NCBI GenBank assembly: GCA_016711705.1
Contig: JADJSK010000002.1
Span: 124,001 to 188,000, forward strand
Direction of reading: 5' to 3'
DNA length: 64,000 nt
Source of the DNA: Candidatus Brachybacter algidus
GTDB lineage: Bacteria; Bacteroidota; Bacteroidia; Chitinophagales; Saprospiraceae
Part shown: positions 7,914 to 16,074 of the stretch, piece by piece
Numbering within the stretch: position 1 is the stretch's first letter
Layout of the letters: every line of letters starts with the position of its first letter
The notes under the pieces: model-generated
The model's database searches: none
The model's input: only the letters and a program-made list of their open reading frames with translations
What the model was told of the DNA's origin: nothing
Made by a program: the position numbers and the translations under genes

Positions 7914-9227
7914 TTAGTATCTGTAATACTCTGGTTTAAACGGTCCTTCAACCGTTACACCGATATAATCTGCCTGATCCTTTGAAAGTACTTCCAATTC
8001 AACACCGATTTTTTCAAGGTGCAATTTGGCAACCATTTCGTCCAAATGCTTAGGCAACATGTATACTTTATTCTCGTATTTTTCTGAATTTTCCCAAAGT
8101 TCCATTTGAGCAAGAACCTGATTGGTAAATGAGTTAGACATTACGAAAGATGGGTGGCCTGTAGCGCAACCTAGGTTGACTAGGCGGCCTTCAGCAAGGA
8201 TGATCACATCTTTGCCGTCGATCGTGTATTTATCTACCTGAGGTTTGATCTCTATTTTAGAGGCTCCGTGAGTTGCATTCAACCAAGCCATGTCGATCTC
8301 ATTGTCGAAGTGTCCGATGTTACAAACTACCGCTTTGTCCTTCATAGCTTTGAAATGCTCGGCAGTTAGGATGTTTTTGTTACCGGTAGCAGTCACGATG
8401 ATGTTCGCTTCAGAAACAGCATTCGCCATTTTCTTAACTGCAAATCCGTCCATAGCAGCTTGAAGCGCACATATTGGATCTATCTCCGTAACAATTACTC
8501 TGCAACCTGCACCCTTAAGTGAAGCAGCAGAACCTTTTCCAACGTCACCGTAACCGGCTACTACAGCTACTTTGCCGGCCATCATAAGGTCGGTAGCTCT
8601 TCTGATCGCATCTACTAAAGATTCTTTACATCCGTATTTGTTGTCAAATTTCGACTTGGTAACTGAATCATTGATGTTAATAGCAGGAAGCGGCAAAGTA
8701 CCGTTCTCTACTCTTTCATATAATCTATGAACACCGGTAGTCGTCTCTTCAGAGATACCACGGATGTTAGCAGCCAGTTCAGGATATCTGTCCAAAACCA
8801 TATTGGTAAGGTCACCACCATCATCCAGGATCATATTCAATGGCTGGCCATCTGAAAATGCAAACAATGTCTGCTCGATGCACCAGTCAAATTCTTCCTC
8901 ATTCATACCTTTCCATGCAAATACGGGGATACCAGCCTCGGCGATTGCCGCAGCAGCATGGTCCTGTGTTGAGAAGATATTGCAAGAACTCCAGCTAACT
9001 TCTGCTCCTAGAGCAGTTAGCGTTTCGATTAATACAGCAGTTTGGATCGTCATGTGAAGACAACCGGCTACGCGTGCACCTTTAAGTGGCTTGCTGTTTC
9101 CGTATTGTTCTCTTAAGGACATAAGACCCGGCATTTCTGCTTCAGCCAGTTCCATTTCTTTTCTACCCCAAGAGGCTAATGAAATGTCTTTTACTTTGTA
9201 AGTCAATTGCTTATCTGTAACTTCCAT
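7914..9227 (-). CDS. ahcY: Adenosylhomocysteinase
   Basis: This cytosolic enzyme reversibly splits S-adenosylhomocysteine into homocysteine and adenosine, removing the by-product inhibitor of methyltransferases. From the ATG at 9227 it is 437 residues, the normal length. Hallmarks are the NAD-binding GYGDVGKGSAASLKGAG segment, LHMTIQTAVLIETL and SCNIFSTQDHAAAA in the substrate domain, and the C-terminal KPEYYRY, a variant of the usual KPDHYRY tail that reaches the partner subunit. An upstream in-frame start near 9401 would add translated GGTGAG repeats and is rejected. A terminator follows the gene. Confidence 0.96.
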   Translation of the reverse strand: MEVTDKQLTYKVKDISLASWGRKEMELAEAEMPGLMSLREQYGNSKPLKGARVAGCLHMTIQTAVLIETLTALGAEVSWSSCNIFSTQDHAAAAIAEAGIPVFAWKGMNEEEFDWCIEQTLFAFSDGQPLNMILDDGGDLTNMVLDRYPELAANIRGISEETTTGVHRLYERVENGTLPLPAININDSVTKSKFDNKYGCKESLVDAIRRATDLMMAGKVAVVAGYGDVGKGSAASLKGAGCRVIVTEIDPICALQAAMDGFAVKKMANAVSEANIIVTATGNKNILTAEHFKAMKDKAVVCNIGHFDNEIDMAWLNATHGASKIEIKPQVDKYTIDGKDVIILAEGRLVNLGCATGHPSFVMSNSFTNQVLAQMELWENSEKYENKVYMLPKHLDEMVAKLHLEKIGVELEVLSKDQADYIGVTVEGPFKPEYYRY

Positions 9228-9565
9228 GTATAAATTTTGATTTTTAATATTTTCGCGCAAAGGTACTAAGTAAATTACAAATCGAGAAAAAAGTTCAAAT
9301 GTTTTGAAAGTTATTGGTTTTAAATGTGAAAAAGTGGGGAGGTGAGGAGGTGAGGAGGTGAGAAGGTGAGAAGGTGAGAAGGTGAGAAGGTGAGATAGCA
9401 AGAGGTAAACGGTGTTTAAAGAGCCGGGAGTATATTTAAGATTTAATGTTTCTCAAATATTTGGCCTATTGGTCAACAATTACCAACACCGAAACTTCAG
9501 TTAATTATTGTTTCTCGATTTCCGTATTTGTACGTAAATTACCTACGATTAATAATCCGGCTGTA
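9228..9565. other. Divergent intergenic region between ahcY and the alkB-like gene
   Basis: This stretch must hold the promoters of both divergent genes. Apart from the GGTGAGRA array I see no defined element. A TACGTAAATTACCTACG-like imperfect palindrome near 9530-9546 could be an operator, but this is weak. Confidence 0.5.
9335..9395. repeat. 8-bp tandem repeat, GGTGAGGA/GGTGAGAA
   Basis: About seven copies of an 8-bp unit lie here, the first copies reading GGTGAGGA and the later ones GGTGAGAA. The array lies about 110 bp upstream of ahcY and 170 bp upstream of the alkB-like gene. A gradient from one unit variant to the other suggests expansion by slippage. Confidence 0.85.
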
Positions 9566-10621
9566 ATGAAATTACACTTTATAAAGTATCTTCCTGTTTT
9601 TGTGGTTCCACTTGTAGTTTTTTGCTCTTTGTCAGCAAACAATATTTTTTCTTTCTTTGCGCTGTTTTTTATCTTCTTTTTGGTGCCAGCCATCGAACTT
9701 TTTACTGATGGCTCTGCACGAAATTTGGATCAAATCGAGGAGATGGCGGTGAAAGAAGACAAAGTGTATGACTATCTATTATACATCATGGTGCCTCTTC
9801 AGTTCTTGTTGCTTTGGTATTTTTTAAATCAAATTGGTAACATCTATACGCCATTTTATGTGAAATTGGGAATGACGACCGCTATGGGTATTTCATGTGG
9901 AGTATTAGGTATAAATGTAGCCCATGAATTAGGCCATAGAAGTAATAGGTTTGAACAATTACTTGCCAAAACTCTATTATTAAGTTCTTTATATATGCAT
10001 TTTTTTATTGAGCACAATAGAGGTCATCATAAAAATGTTGCAACAGAATTAGATCCTGCCTCCAGCAGATATGGGGAGAATGTCTATTCATTTTATTTTA
10101 GATCAATTACTGATGGCTTCCTATCAGCATGGAGATTGGAAGCAAAACGACTAAAGAAATTAAATAAAAAAGTACTGACATTTGAAAATGAAATGATACG
10201 CTTTCAAATCATACAGTTATCTCTTTGTTTTTGTGTTTTCTGGTTTTTTGGATGGGCGGTTTTATTATATTTCATTTCAGCAGCATTATTTGGGATATTA
10301 ATGCTTGAGACTGTCAATTATATAGAGCATTATGGATTGACCAGACAGAAAAATGGTGATTATTTTGAAAGAACAAGACCGATGCACTCCTGGAATTCTA
10401 ACCATCCGTTAGGTAGAGTGCTATTGTTAGAATTGTCCAGACACTCGGATCATCATTTTCTAGCCAGTCGAAAGTATCAGATTCTTAGGCATCACGATGA
10501 CAGCCCTCAAATGCCGACAGGCTATGCAGGAATGATGATGCTAGCCTTGCTTCCGCCCATGTGGTTCAGCGTTATGAATAGAAGAATCAAGCGTCACAGG
10601 ATAGAGGGTCATGGCTCATAG
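9566..10621 (+). CDS. AlkB-like membrane di-iron alkane 1-monooxygenase
   Basis: The 351-residue protein has about six membrane helices and the full histidine set of integral-membrane alkane hydroxylases: HELGHR (His120, His124), EHNRGHH (His150, His154, His155), NYIEHYG with His255, and RHSDHH (His293, His296, His297). These ligate the di-iron centre that hydroxylates terminal carbons of n-alkanes or related chains using O2 and reduced rubredoxin. The start at 9566 precedes the first hydrophobic helix; earlier in-frame starts give a non-homologous leader. No rubredoxin or AlkT homologue is visible nearby. Xylene-monooxygenase or fatty-acid-type relatives share these motifs, so the substrate is open. 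Confidence 0.9.
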   Translation: MKLHFIKYLPVFVVPLVVFCSLSANNIFSFFALFFIFFLVPAIELFTDGSARNLDQIEEMAVKEDKVYDYLLYIMVPLQFLLLWYFLNQIGNIYTPFYVKLGMTTAMGISCGVLGINVAHELGHRSNRFEQLLAKTLLLSSLYMHFFIEHNRGHHKNVATELDPASSRYGENVYSFYFRSITDGFLSAWRLEAKRLKKLNKKVLTFENEMIRFQIIQLSLCFCVFWFFGWAVLLYFISAALFGILMLETVNYIEHYGLTRQKNGDYFERTRPMHSWNSNHPLGRVLLLELSRHSDHHFLASRKYQILRHHDDSPQMPTGYAGMMMLALLPPMWFSVMNRRIKRHRIEGHGS

Positions 10622-11102
10622 AAGGCAACTTACATTATTCGTAGAGCCTCCGGAAAATTTAATTATTGAAGAGATAAGGAGGCGCTATAATCCAATTCAG
10701 TTTGAATTGATCAACTGCCATGTGACACTATGCCGGGAAGATGAAATAGGTGAAATTGATAGAATTATTGAAAATTTAGATTGTTTAATCAAGAATAAGT
10801 TCATTATTACCTTTGGAAATGTAATCAAATTCTCAGATGGAAGGGGTATAATGTTGGAAGGGTATGTTGATAATTTTAGCTTTCATGAATTGAGAAATAA
10901 AGTGCTGAAAGGTGTGGTTAATAATCCGCAAAGAAAAATGCCCCACGTAACATTGATGCATCCACGCAATTCAACCTGTAATGACGAAATATTCAACGAA
11001 ATTTTAAAATACAAACTTCCAAAAGAAATGTACTTTAATTCAATTAGCTTAATTGAGCAGCTGGATGGTGGTGTTTGGAAGGTCATCAAAGATTACAAAT
11101 AG
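10611..11102 (+). CDS. 2H phosphoesterase / 2'-5' RNA ligase family protein
   Basis: The 163-residue protein carries two HVTL tetrads: NCHVTLC (about residues 35-41) and PHVTLMHPR (about 111-119). This is the signature of LigT/CPDase-type 2H phosphoesterases, which act on 2',3'-cyclic or 2'-5' phosphodiester bonds. Between them is the expected alpha/beta half-repeat layout. Its ATG overlaps the last 11 bases of the alkB-like gene, so the two are translationally coupled even though a functional link is not obvious. The physiological substrate is unknown. Confidence 0.8.
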   Translation: MAHRRQLTLFVEPPENLIIEEIRRRYNPIQFELINCHVTLCREDEIGEIDRIIENLDCLIKNKFIITFGNVIKFSDGRGIMLEGYVDNFSFHELRNKVLKGVVNNPQRKMPHVTLMHPRNSTCNDEIFNEILKYKLPKEMYFNSISLIEQLDGGVWKVIKDYK

Positions 11103-11210
11103 ATTGTTAGAAATTTCCTTGGATGAACCTTTTCAGCCATTTTATATTTAGTATCGTATATTACATTGGTCTTATAAACGTCCTTCAAGTACATATTTAA
11201 TTTAATTTTA

Positions 11211-12335
11211 ATGCCATTTATTAATTTACCACGGTTTTCCTTTGTCCTTTTCTTTTTAATAAGCTGGGTTGGAGTTTCAATTGCTCAGGATTGTGATTCT
11301 TTAAAGATTTCATCTATTAGCAATCCTGGACCATATAAGGTCAAAAAGATTCTTGAAAAAGATGGGTTACGTGATGGTCCTGATTATTATGGCGCTACAC
11401 TTTATTATCCTGAGGATGCGACGCCTCCATTTGCATCTATAGTAATAGTCCCCGGTTTCTGGTCATATGAACCTTCTATTCAGGCATGGGGTCCATTTCT
11501 TGCCTCGCACGGTATTGTTACTATGACTATTGGTACGAATATACTTTCAGATTTTCCGGAGCAACGCGCCTTGGCATTGCTGGATGCAGCTGAGACAATC
11601 AAGCAAGAAAATATTCGGGAATCTTCTCCTTTATATGGAAGTTTAGATCCAACCAAAATAGCCGTCAGTGGCTGGTCGATGGGTGGCGGTGGAGCTCAAA
11701 TGGCTGCTGTACTAGATACCACACTTAAAGCGGTGATGGCGTTGGCGCCTTGGCAAAATACACAATTGACAGAAACTGCCTTTAATCATCCTGTTCCGAC
11801 ATTAATCTTTAGCGGAGAAAAGGATCCAACAGCACCAGCATCTATGCATGCCACAGCCCATTATAATTTTACACCTCAGACAACTTCAAAGTTATTATTT
11901 GAAATAAAAAACGGCAACCATTCTGTGGCCAACACACCCGAAGGTGGCAATGGCGATGTCGGTAGAATTGCAATAGCTTGGTTAAAGAATTTCCTAGTAG
12001 GTCAACCATGCTACTGTCCACTGCTGCTAGATCCGCCAGTTTCAGCATCAAAATATGTGACGAATTTACATTGTTCATCAATTGCGAGCGTATCTCGACC
12101 AGATGGAAAGGATGATTTTAGTCCACAAATATTCCCAAACCCTGTAAATAGTTCCTTGACGATAGGTGGTAAGTTTTCGGGAGATGTTCAGTATGAAATC
12201 ATTTCTTTATATGGTCAGATTCTACGTCGCGGGATAATTAATGCTGAAGGGAGAACAATCAATGTATTAGATTTAACCTCAAATATTTACATCCTCAGAC
12301 TTGGAAACAAGAGTTTTAAGTTTGTAAAGATCTAA
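11211..12335 (+). CDS. Secreted PET-hydrolase-like polyesterase (alpha/beta hydrolase) with T9SS sorting domain
   Basis: The 374-residue protein has a signal peptide (cleavage near SIAQ, residue 26), a hydrolase domain (about 35-265) and a C-terminal T9SS domain starting IFPNPVNSSLTI (about 308-374). The hydrolase follows the cutinase/PETase plan: VPGFWSYEPSI with Phe83 at the oxyanion position, WGPFLASHG, GWSMGGGG with nucleophile Ser156, LAPW with Trp181, LIFSGEKDPTAP with Asp205, and GNHSVAN with His237. The residues matching the two cysteines of the extra IsPETase disulfide are Gly and Val here. Cys267/269 and Cys288 could form the conserved C-terminal disulfide. The domain order matches known Bacteroidota polyester hydrolases with Por-type tails (PET27 and PET30 class). 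It is monocistronic. Confidence 0.88.
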   Translation: MPFINLPRFSFVLFFLISWVGVSIAQDCDSLKISSISNPGPYKVKKILEKDGLRDGPDYYGATLYYPEDATPPFASIVIVPGFWSYEPSIQAWGPFLASHGIVTMTIGTNILSDFPEQRALALLDAAETIKQENIRESSPLYGSLDPTKIAVSGWSMGGGGAQMAAVLDTTLKAVMALAPWQNTQLTETAFNHPVPTLIFSGEKDPTAPASMHATAHYNFTPQTTSKLLFEIKNGNHSVANTPEGGNGDVGRIAIAWLKNFLVGQPCYCPLLLDPPVSASKYVTNLHCSSIASVSRPDGKDDFSPQIFPNPVNSSLTIGGKFSGDVQYEIISLYGQILRRGIINAEGRTINVLDLTSNIYILRLGNKSFKFVKI

Positions 12336-12579
12336 TTTCATTTTTAATTTCTTTTAGCTAGTGGGTATTCCTCTTAAGTGTTATTGAAGCTTATCTTTAG
12401 CGTTTATTGTGTTTGACTTATGATTTCAAATCAGAGTCTATTCGATTTAATTTATTCTGTCGAATTTAAATGGTTCTTTTCAAAGCATTTAATGCTGATT
12501 AGATACATCAAGAGAGATCAAATAGGGACTTTAATCTTTGATTAAACTTTGTGTATGGATGTAAATATAAGTTTTAATT

Positions 12580-12645
12580 AAATTTTAAGATTGTAACTGT
12601 AAGGAAAGGTCGCGACCTGTCCCTACAGTTACAATCTTAAAATTT
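12580..12645. repeat. Foldback palindrome, copy 1 (22-bp perfect arms, 22-bp core)
   Basis: The left arm 12580-12601 and right arm 12624-12645 are perfect 22-bp reverse complements. The core 12602-12623 is itself near-palindromic around GGTCGCGACC. Read on the minus strand, the core matches that of the copy at 25584-25651 at 20 of 22 positions, while the arms differ beyond the inner CTGTA. Confidence 0.9.
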
Positions 12646-12682
12646 GTGCACAGATGGAACTCATCCTATGATATTGCACTTT

Positions 12683-12807
12683 TGATTACTGATTACTGAT
12701 TACTGATTACTGATTACTGATTACTGATTACTGATTACTGATTACTGATTACTGATTACTGATTACTGATTACTGATTACTGATTACTGATTACTGATTA
12801 CTGATTA
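12683..12807. repeat. GATTACT 7-mer tandem array, about 18 units
   Basis: Nearly perfect GATTACT units run for 125 bp and end 66 bp before the ATG at 12874. A second array of the same unit ends 61 bp before the ATG at 14844. Confidence 0.95.
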
Positions 12808-12873
12808 TCCATTACCCATAATAATCGTAAGTTTAGGGAGATTTTGACTTTCCATTAAATTAATCAATTAAAC

Positions 12874-13512
12874 ATGAATACATTTTTATCCAAACTAACA
12901 ATTGTTCTTTTCCTGATTTCTTTTTTGAATTTACCTGCTCAGGTGAAAACGAAGGAGCTCAAAGCAAAAGATATTCCAACAGATATCAAATATGAAGGAA
13001 CGCTAAAAAAGGCAATTCAATGGGAAGATAAAGCAGGTTATCACATTGTAATTCTTGCTGAAACAGGAATATATATCAACAAGGATCTTCCACACGAATC
13101 TGAAGGACGAGATGCGGAATTATATGCATATCACTTCCTGGATGCCGAGGATCTGATCGTTCAAGTGTGGAAAGTATTTGATTATATTCATGATTGTGAA
13201 CTGGATATCGAGGCTTCTTTTATTGAAAATACTTTAGGAGTTACAGATCTTAATAAAGACGAGTCTCCCGAGATATGGATCATGTACAAAAAAGTATGTC
13301 ACGGTGATGTCAGTCCAAGCGAGATGAAAATTATCATGTATGAAAATGCTAAGAAATATGCGATGCGAGGCGAAAATAAAATACAATATGGCGATGATGA
13401 TGCTATTGGTGGCGAATATATCCTGGATAAATCATTTGAAAAGGGACCTTCTGTTTTTAGAGCATTCGCAATTGAACTTTGGAATAAAAATATTCTTCAG
13501 AAATGGGACTGA
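12874..13512 (+). CDS. Exported protein of the M949_RS01915-like family
   Basis: The 212-residue product has a signal peptide (MNTFLSKLTIVLFLISFLN, cleavage near LPAQ). The mature part contains RDAELYAYHF, VWKVFDYIHDCELD, an EF-hand-like VTDLNKDESPEIW segment (Asp/Asn-rich), and YKKVCHGDVSPSEMKIIMYE. This ordered set matches a Bacteroidota family named after Riemerella M949_RS01915, annotated in databases as linked to surface polysaccharide biosynthesis. I know of no biochemical role. The Asp-rich loop suggests a calcium site. A GATTACT array lies just upstream. Confidence 0.65.
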   Translation: MNTFLSKLTIVLFLISFLNLPAQVKTKELKAKDIPTDIKYEGTLKKAIQWEDKAGYHIVILAETGIYINKDLPHESEGRDAELYAYHFLDAEDLIVQVWKVFDYIHDCELDIEASFIENTLGVTDLNKDESPEIWIMYKKVCHGDVSPSEMKIIMYENAKKYAMRGENKIQYGDDDAIGGEYILDKSFEKGPSVFRAFAIELWNKNILQKWD

Positions 13513-13550
13513 AACAGAATATAAGAAAATTGAAAGATTAAAATTTAAAC

Positions 13551-13958
13551 ATGGAGTTTATAATTAAAAACGAATTGATTTTGCGACGACTACTATACTC
13601 TGATGCATTCATAGGGAGTTTTACAGGCATATTCGGAGTAGTATTCGCAACATTTCTAAGTAAATTGGTAGGAATAAATCACACAGTAATAGTTTTAATT
13701 TCTATAATTACTTTTTGTTATTCTATTTTAGCTTCATTACTTGCCTTTAGCAAAAAAATAGACATTAGATATACGCGTATCCTAATCCTAGCCAATTGGA
13801 TTTGGTCTGTAATTAGCATCTTCTTACTTTATTTGCATTATGATAATGCAACTCTAGTAGGAAAGAGTTATTTAATTCTTCAGGTCATTGCTGTTGCAGG
13901 ACTTGCATATTTGGAAGGCTCCCAAATAATCAAACAGTCTAATACACATGAAGTATAA
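13551..13958 (+). CDS. Small four-helix membrane protein, unknown
   Basis: The 135-residue protein has four predicted membrane helices (about residues 18-40, 45-65, 77-95 and 104-122), short loops, and a charged tail that overlaps the next gene by 11 bases. I recognise no motif. The overlap with the NADAR gene and the 38-bp gap from the upstream exported protein make a single transcript likely. Confidence 0.6.
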   Translation: MEFIIKNELILRRLLYSDAFIGSFTGIFGVVFATFLSKLVGINHTVIVLISIITFCYSILASLLAFSKKIDIRYTRILILANWIWSVISIFLLYLHYDNATLVGKSYLILQVIAVAGLAYLEGSQIIKQSNTHEV

Positions 13959-14503
13959 TATTGAACAATTAATAACTAAAGGAGGAACTGACAAGAGAAA
14001 AAAATTTATTTTTTTCTGGGGAAATCAGCCTGATAAATCAGGGCAAATTAGTGCTTCCTGTTTTAGTCAGTGGTGGTTATCTCGGTTCGAGGAGGAAGGT
14101 TTGTTTTATTCTTCTTCAGAACAATATATGATGGCTAAAAAAGCATTATTATTTGAAGATGTGGAAATATTTCATAGAATAATGGAAGCAAATTCACCCG
14201 CAGAGGCAAAAGACCTTGGGAGAAAAATTAGGAATTTTGATGAAAATGTGGAATGAACATAGGTACGATATTGTAGTTAAAGGCAATCTATTAAAGTTTT
14301 CTCAAAACGAAGCAATTGGTAGATTTTTGAAAAACACAAATGAAAGGATATTGGTTGAAGCAAGCCCTGTGGACCGGATTTGGGGCATAGGCCTCGCGGC
14401 AAATGATGAAAGAGTGAATGATCCAGAACAGTGGCAAGGATTAAATCTACTGGGCTTCGCACTTATGGAAGTAAGAGATATGTTATTTAATCAAATCAAA
14501 TAG
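13948..14503 (+). pseudogene. NADAR-family protein (YbiA-like N-glycosidase), frameshifted
   Basis: The first frame (13948-14256) gives FFWGNQPDK, CFSQWW, YSSSEQYMMAKKALLF and LGRKIRNFDENVE before a TGA. The rest continues in the +1 frame from about 14238 to 14503: WNEHRYDIVVKGN, KFSQN, LVEASPVDRIWGIGL, WQGLNLLGFALMEVR. Together these are the full NADAR motif set, including the EASP..D.iWGiG active-site region. In the family the F-D-x-x-x-W spacing implies that two bases are missing (or one extra is present) near 14242-14250. NADAR proteins cleave N-glycosidic bonds of riboflavin intermediates or of ADP-ribosylated guanine. Either the gene is freshly broken here or the base sequence has an error. 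Confidence 0.8.
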
Positions 14504-14504
14504 C

Positions 14505-14627
14505 ATGGAAATTAGAATTCATGAATTAGAGCCCTTTCAATATTATGCTTTAATAGTCAATAACTTTAATTTAGAAATGTTGGAAGTTGTATTTTCAATT
14601 GTTGCGCATCATGAATTTTTCAAATAA
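14505..14627 (+). CDS. 40-residue orphan frame, possible gene remnant
   Basis: Two bases after the NADAR stop, an ATG opens a 40-codon frame, MEIRIHELEPFQYYALIVNN..., ending HHEFFK. The composition is protein-like, but I recognise no family. It may be the start of a gene whose rest was lost, since repeat DNA follows. Low confidence that it is expressed. Confidence 0.3.
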   Translation: MEIRIHELEPFQYYALIVNNFNLEMLEVVFSIVAHHEFFK

Positions 14628-14843
14628 TCTGGAATTAAAATAAATTCAAAATATCGGAACCCTTCTCATGATATATGTCGTTTTTTTTGATTACTGATTA
14701 CTGATTACTGATTACTGATTACTGATTACTGATTACTGATTACTGATTACTGATTACTGATTACTGATTACTGATTACTGATCTAATTTACGCTAAAAGA
14801 ACTATCCACCCGTTTACAACCTTTATATTGAAACGCAGAAAAC
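14628..14843. other. Repeat-dominated intergenic stretch before the oxidoreductase gene
   Basis: Most of this stretch is the GATTACT array. The bases ahead of the array (about 14661-14688, 'cttctcatgatatatgtcg') resemble those ahead of the first array (about 12662-12682, 'catcctatgatattgcact'), so both may belong to a longer dispersed unit. Confidence 0.55.
14689..14782. repeat. GATTACT 7-mer tandem array, about 13 units
   Basis: Perfect GATTACT units over 94 bp end 61 bp upstream of the ATG at 14844. Confidence 0.95.
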
Positions 14844-15971
14844 ATGAAAAAATACAAAATAGGCATAATCGGCTACGGAGGATTTGGTAAATTTCTTCAT
14901 TACTGGTGGGACAAACTGGAGAATGTAGAAATAATTGCAATTTCGGATTCCAGATATAGAGGAATTAATACGGAGAAATACAGAATTTATACTGATTGGA
15001 GATCTCTTATTATGGCGGATGACATTGATATTGTCAGCATTGTGACGCCACCTTCATTTCATGCGGAAATGGCTATGGAAGCGATGAAGGCAGGTAAATA
15101 TGTCTTGTTGGAAAAACCTGTAGCTATCACAGATGAAGATGCTCTCCTCATCTCTAAAATACAAGAAGAAACGGGCATGGTCATCGCTGTCGATCATATG
15201 TTGCGCTATGATCCCATCATCCGGGTATTATCTGATTTGAGTCAAAGAGAAATATTTGGTCCACTGAGACATGCTGAGGTCAGTAATTATGCCCAGGATA
15301 ATTCTTTGTCTCCTGAACATTGGTTCTGGGATGAAGCGATGTCCGGAGGCATCATGATAGAACATGGTGTTCATTTTTTTGATCTGATCAACGCAATGAC
15401 TACCCAGAAAGTAGTGGAAGTACAAGGCATTTCTCATCACAGAAATAAGCACCAAAAGGATCAGGTTTCATCCCTGGTTAAATATGATGGTGGCTTGATC
15501 GCCAGTCATTATCATGCGTTTTCAGGACCGGGATTTTTTGAAAAAACTACCATAAGATTAATTTATGACCTTGCTAGAATAGAGATAGATGGTTGGGTTC
15601 CGATGGCAGGCAGGGTCAATGCCCTTGTGAATAATGCGATCAGGGAAGAATTAAAGGTACTTCCTGGTTGGAAAATTGATAGTTTGCATCATGTAGATCA
15701 TCTTGAAGATGTGTCAAGGCCCGAAGGGTGGGGTGGAGAAGAGGAAGCAATTAAAAAGCAGATTAGCGTATACGGCATTAATTATGATGTAAATGAAGTC
15801 TTAACCGGAAGTTTTGAGATCGAACAAACTAAGTCAGAAGTTTATGGAAAATGTCTTCAGGATATGTTGAGTGACCTTATAGCCAAAATAGAAAATCCGG
15901 ATCATGAGATAACTGCAAATTTGGAAAATGCCATCGAAAGTCTCCGCATTGCGACACTTGCTTCGAAATAA
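14844..15971 (+). CDS. Gfo/Idh/MocA-family NAD(P)-dependent oxidoreductase
   Basis: The 375-residue protein has an N-terminal Rossmann fold (IGIIGYGGFGKFLHYWW, residues 6-22), the family's VSIVTPPSFHAEMA segment, and the catalytic-loop motif LLEKPVA with the conserved Lys near residue 93. The second alpha/beta domain carries MIEHGVHFFDL, with a His in the usual active-site position. These enzymes oxidise or reduce sugars, inositols or related cyclic alcohols. Substrate cannot be inferred, and no sugar-catabolic neighbours are adjacent. The gene stands alone behind a GATTACT array. Confidence 0.85.
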   Translation: MKKYKIGIIGYGGFGKFLHYWWDKLENVEIIAISDSRYRGINTEKYRIYTDWRSLIMADDIDIVSIVTPPSFHAEMAMEAMKAGKYVLLEKPVAITDEDALLISKIQEETGMVIAVDHMLRYDPIIRVLSDLSQREIFGPLRHAEVSNYAQDNSLSPEHWFWDEAMSGGIMIEHGVHFFDLINAMTTQKVVEVQGISHHRNKHQKDQVSSLVKYDGGLIASHYHAFSGPGFFEKTTIRLIYDLARIEIDGWVPMAGRVNALVNNAIREELKVLPGWKIDSLHHVDHLEDVSRPEGWGGEEEAIKKQISVYGINYDVNEVLTGSFEIEQTKSEVYGKCLQDMLSDLIAKIENPDHEITANLENAIESLRIATLASK

Positions 15972-16074
15972 ATTTTATAAAAAAGGAAGTCTGAAATAAA
16001 TTTACTTAACTATTAATGTAATAAATTAACTTTACTCTCCTTGCTTTCATTGACGTAATTAATCATTATACATA

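Larger units (their letters stand above)
12336..12873. other. Intergenic region carrying a foldback palindrome and a GATTACT array
   Basis: This 538-bp stretch has no gene. It holds the 66-bp palindrome at 12580-12645 and the 125-bp 7-mer array at 12683-12807, and ends in 'attacccataataatcg' before the next start codon. Confidence 0.7.

Noticed and set aside
9227..9401. Extended N-terminus of ahcY
   Set aside because: It would translate the GGTGAGRA array and an AT-rich leader with no homology to the family. The ATG at 9227 gives the normal protein.
12683..14782. GATTACT arrays as CRISPR
   Set aside because: The units are 7 bp, contiguous and without spacers, and no cas genes are present. 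They are simple tandem repeats.
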